Assembly (NCBI GenBank): GCA_964560325.1
Contig: CAZLLV010000337.1
Coordinates: 1 to 25,604, forward strand
DNA length: 25,604 bases
Direction: 5' to 3'
Origin: CAZLLV01 sp964560325
GTDB lineage: Bacteria; Acidobacteriota; Thermoanaerobaculia; Multivoradales; DATKCC01
The notes under the pieces were generated by a model, which worked only from the letters and a program-made list of their open reading frames with translations, was not told the DNA's origin and made no database searches. Positions 23,935-25,604 of this stretch are shown here, piece after piece. A program made the position numbers and the translations under genes. How positions within the stretch are numbered: the stretch's first letter is position 1; every line of letters starts with the position of its first letter.

Positions 23935-25604
23935 TCAGTGCTCGCCGATCTCGTCCGGGTCCTGAACGTCCGGGATCGCCTGGAAGATCCCCCACTCGGC
24001 CAGCGGATCGCCGATCACGTGGATCCCCTGGATCCGCCCGCTCGTGTGGTCGACGCGCTCGCTCAGGGTGGTCACCCCGAAGACGCCCACGAACGGGTCC
24101 TCGAAGGTGAACGACGTGTTCGCGAAGCGCAGGCCGGCGAACGACGCGCCTCCCACGCCGGTGCCGTTGTCGAGGTGGTAGCGGTACCAGTACGGCCCGA
24201 TGTTCGGTACCGCGTGGTTCACGAAGGCGGTATAGCCCGGCCAGTACCAGGTCGGGTCGACGCGCACGAACGAGGCGACCTTGCGCACCCAGCTCTGGCC
24301 GGCGACGGTGACCGCGAAGCCGTTGCCCGGCTCGGCGCCGTTGGCCCCGGCGAGCGCCTCGCCCCAGACCTTCCGGAACGGCGGCGGCGACGCGTCGGGC
24401 TCGTCGCCCGCCGTGCGCATGGTCCAGCCGACCAGCCCCGCTCTGCAGGCGGTGATCCGCACCCAGCCGTCGAAGGTCGGGCCGGGGTAGCCGGGCGAGC
24501 CGGGACCGATCCGGACCATGGCACCGCGCGGCAGGCTGGCGATCGTGTTGTTGCCGATCACCACGCCGTTGCGGTCGCGGTACTGGACGGTGACCGGGCC
24601 GATGTTCTGGGTGCCGGCGTTGAGGAAGCCCATGTTGGTCTGGATGCCGAGGTTGAACGGCTGGTAGGTCAGCTCCGGGTTGATCACCCGCAGCGACGGC
24701 GTGTTGGCGAGCATGCCGGAGCCCATCCGGAAGCGGGTGCCGAGCACCAGGTTGTCGCCCGGGCCGTTGCCGTTGCCGAAGAAGTCGGTCATCACGAACT
24801 CGCCGAGGATCCCCTGGTTCGCGGTCGCCACCAGCAGGAAGTCGTCGTCGAAGTTGATCGCGCCCGAGAGGTACGGCCCCCAGAGGAGGTTCCAGAGCCG
24901 CAGCTCGAGGTACGAGGCGAAGGGCTGGAGGGTGACGGTCGCGGTGCCGAGGTTGATCCCGCCGCTCGACAGGATCGCCACCGAGACGGTGGTCGGCGTC
25001 GGGTTCGGGTTCTGGATCCAGAAGAACGGGTTGTTGCCGTTGAACAGGTCGATCGCGCTCTGGTCGGAGACCGGGAACGGCCCCATGTAGAGCGCGTTCT
25101 TCGCCGACTGCGCGGCCTGGAGCTGCTGGAGCGACGAGGCGCCCGGGTTGAACGGATCGGGGTCGGTGACGGCCGGGAAGCCGTAGGCGGAGAGGTCGAC
25201 CGACAGGGTGTTGTGGATCGTCTCGCCGACGAAGCCGACGCCGTTGGTCGAGACGATGCGTGCCGAGCCGAGCCCGGCGGGCGTGGCGGCGGCGAGCGGC
25301 GAGGCGGCGATCGTCTGCGAGGCCTCTGCGCCGAGCGCGACCGCCACGACACCGAGCAGCGTGCCCCCCTGGTCGTAGAACTCGACGTTCGCCGTCAGGA
25401 ACGCCGCCGGGTTCGGATTGGTGACCTTGATCGCGCTCCGGAAGCCGGAGAGCTCGGCCGGCGCCGGTGGGTTCCAGAACAGGCCGGGCGCGAACTTCTC
25501 GGTCGCCAGGTGGCCGGAGAGGTGGGTCGAAGAGTGGACGAAGTTGTAGTCCGGATACGTATCGAAGTCGTGAGCCGGACGATCGGTCACGCCGCTCGGG
25601 AACG
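23935..25604 (-). CDS. Large probable secreted protein of unknown function (5' end beyond window)
   Basis: At least 555 codons. The frame is open to the window end, and the first available start codon (GTG at 25590) gives no signal peptide, so the gene very likely begins beyond base 25604. I do not recognise a family. The sequence is rich in Asn, Gly, Thr and aromatic residues, with repeated beta-strand-like modules: IKVTNPNPAAFLTANVEFYD and FFWIQNPNPTPTTVSVAILS share an NPNP strand-turn pattern, and VINPELTYQPFNLGI may be a third. This suggests tandem Ig-like or similar beta-sandwich domains, as in exported acidobacterial proteins. There are almost no cysteines and no obvious membrane anchor at the C-terminus (DVQDPDEIGEH). 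Its stop is 25 bases from that of the convergent kinase gene, with no clear terminator between them. Confidence 0.72.
   Translation of the reverse strand, partial: FPSGVTDRPAHDFDTYPDYNFVHSSTHLSGHLATEKFAPGLFWNPPAPAELSGFRSAIKVTNPNPAAFLTANVEFYDQGGTLLGVVAVALGAEASQTIAASPLAAATPAGLGSARIVSTNGVGFVGETIHNTLSVDLSAYGFPAVTDPDPFNPGASSLQQLQAAQSAKNALYMGPFPVSDQSAIDLFNGNNPFFWIQNPNPTPTTVSVAILSSGGINLGTATVTLQPFASYLELRLWNLLWGPYLSGAINFDDDFLLVATANQGILGEFVMTDFFGNGNGPGDNLVLGTRFRMGSGMLANTPSLRVINPELTYQPFNLGIQTNMGFLNAGTQNIGPVTVQYRDRNGVVIGNNTIASLPRGAMVRIGPGSPGYPGPTFDGWVRITACRAGLVGWTMRTAGDEPDASPPPFRKVWGEALAGANGAEPGNGFAVTVAGQSWVRKVASFVRVDPTWYWPGYTAFVNHAVPNIGPYWYRYHLDNGTGVGGASFAGLRFANTSFTFEDPFVGVFGVTTLSERVDHTSGRIQGIHVIGDPLAEWGIFQAIPDVQDPDEIGEH

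Overview
The window is very GC-rich and densely coded. It looks like a chromosomal segment from an uncultured acidobacterium-like organism, possibly of the Thermoanaerobaculia type. Supporting signs are an ECF sigma factor of the acidobacterial/planctomycete type overlapping a transmembrane Ser/Thr kinase with TPR repeats, a second large kinase-TPR sensor, and large secreted or outer-membrane proteins without close named families. The lineage is inferred from gene content only. Most genes lie on the minus strand; the plus strand carries one C1 peptidase (6355-7377) and the sigma factor/kinase pair (20750-23909).

Layout: 1-2427 (minus) holds a c-type cytochrome lipoprotein, an SRPBCC membrane protein and a zinc alcohol dehydrogenase cut by the window edge. 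2710-6234 (minus) holds an aldehyde dehydrogenase and a histone-deacetylase-family protein with a large uncharacterised C-terminal region. Between these two genes sits a ~180-bp imperfect palindrome with 19-bp perfect ends and a 7-bp flanking direct repeat. It looks like a small non-coding insertion into a pair of genes that formerly overlapped by GTGA. 6355-7377 (plus) is a cytoplasmic papain-like peptidase whose 3' end overlaps the next minus-strand gene.

7305-12228 (minus) is the most interesting part: a compact operon encoding a 68-residue RiPP-like precursor, a borosin-type peptide backbone N-methyltransferase that closely matches the fungal OphMA active-site pattern, a second methyltransferase homologue that has lost most of those catalytic residues, and a Ser/Thr kinase-TolB-like-TPR sensor. 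It looks like a split borosin system in which precursor and enzyme are separate proteins, with an unusual degenerate enzyme partner. The 126-bp leader before the precursor is rich in dyad symmetries.

12355-20487 (minus) continues with an FHA-GAF-adenylate cyclase, an Smr-domain protein coupled to a large outer-membrane barrel protein, an NhaC-type Na+/H+ antiporter with its own signal peptide and extracytoplasmic domain, and recA with a clear terminator and a plausible promoter. 20750-23909 (plus) is the sigma factor/kinase pair. The window ends inside a large, apparently secreted protein of unknown function on the minus strand. No rRNA, tRNA, CRISPR array or classical insertion sequence was recognised.
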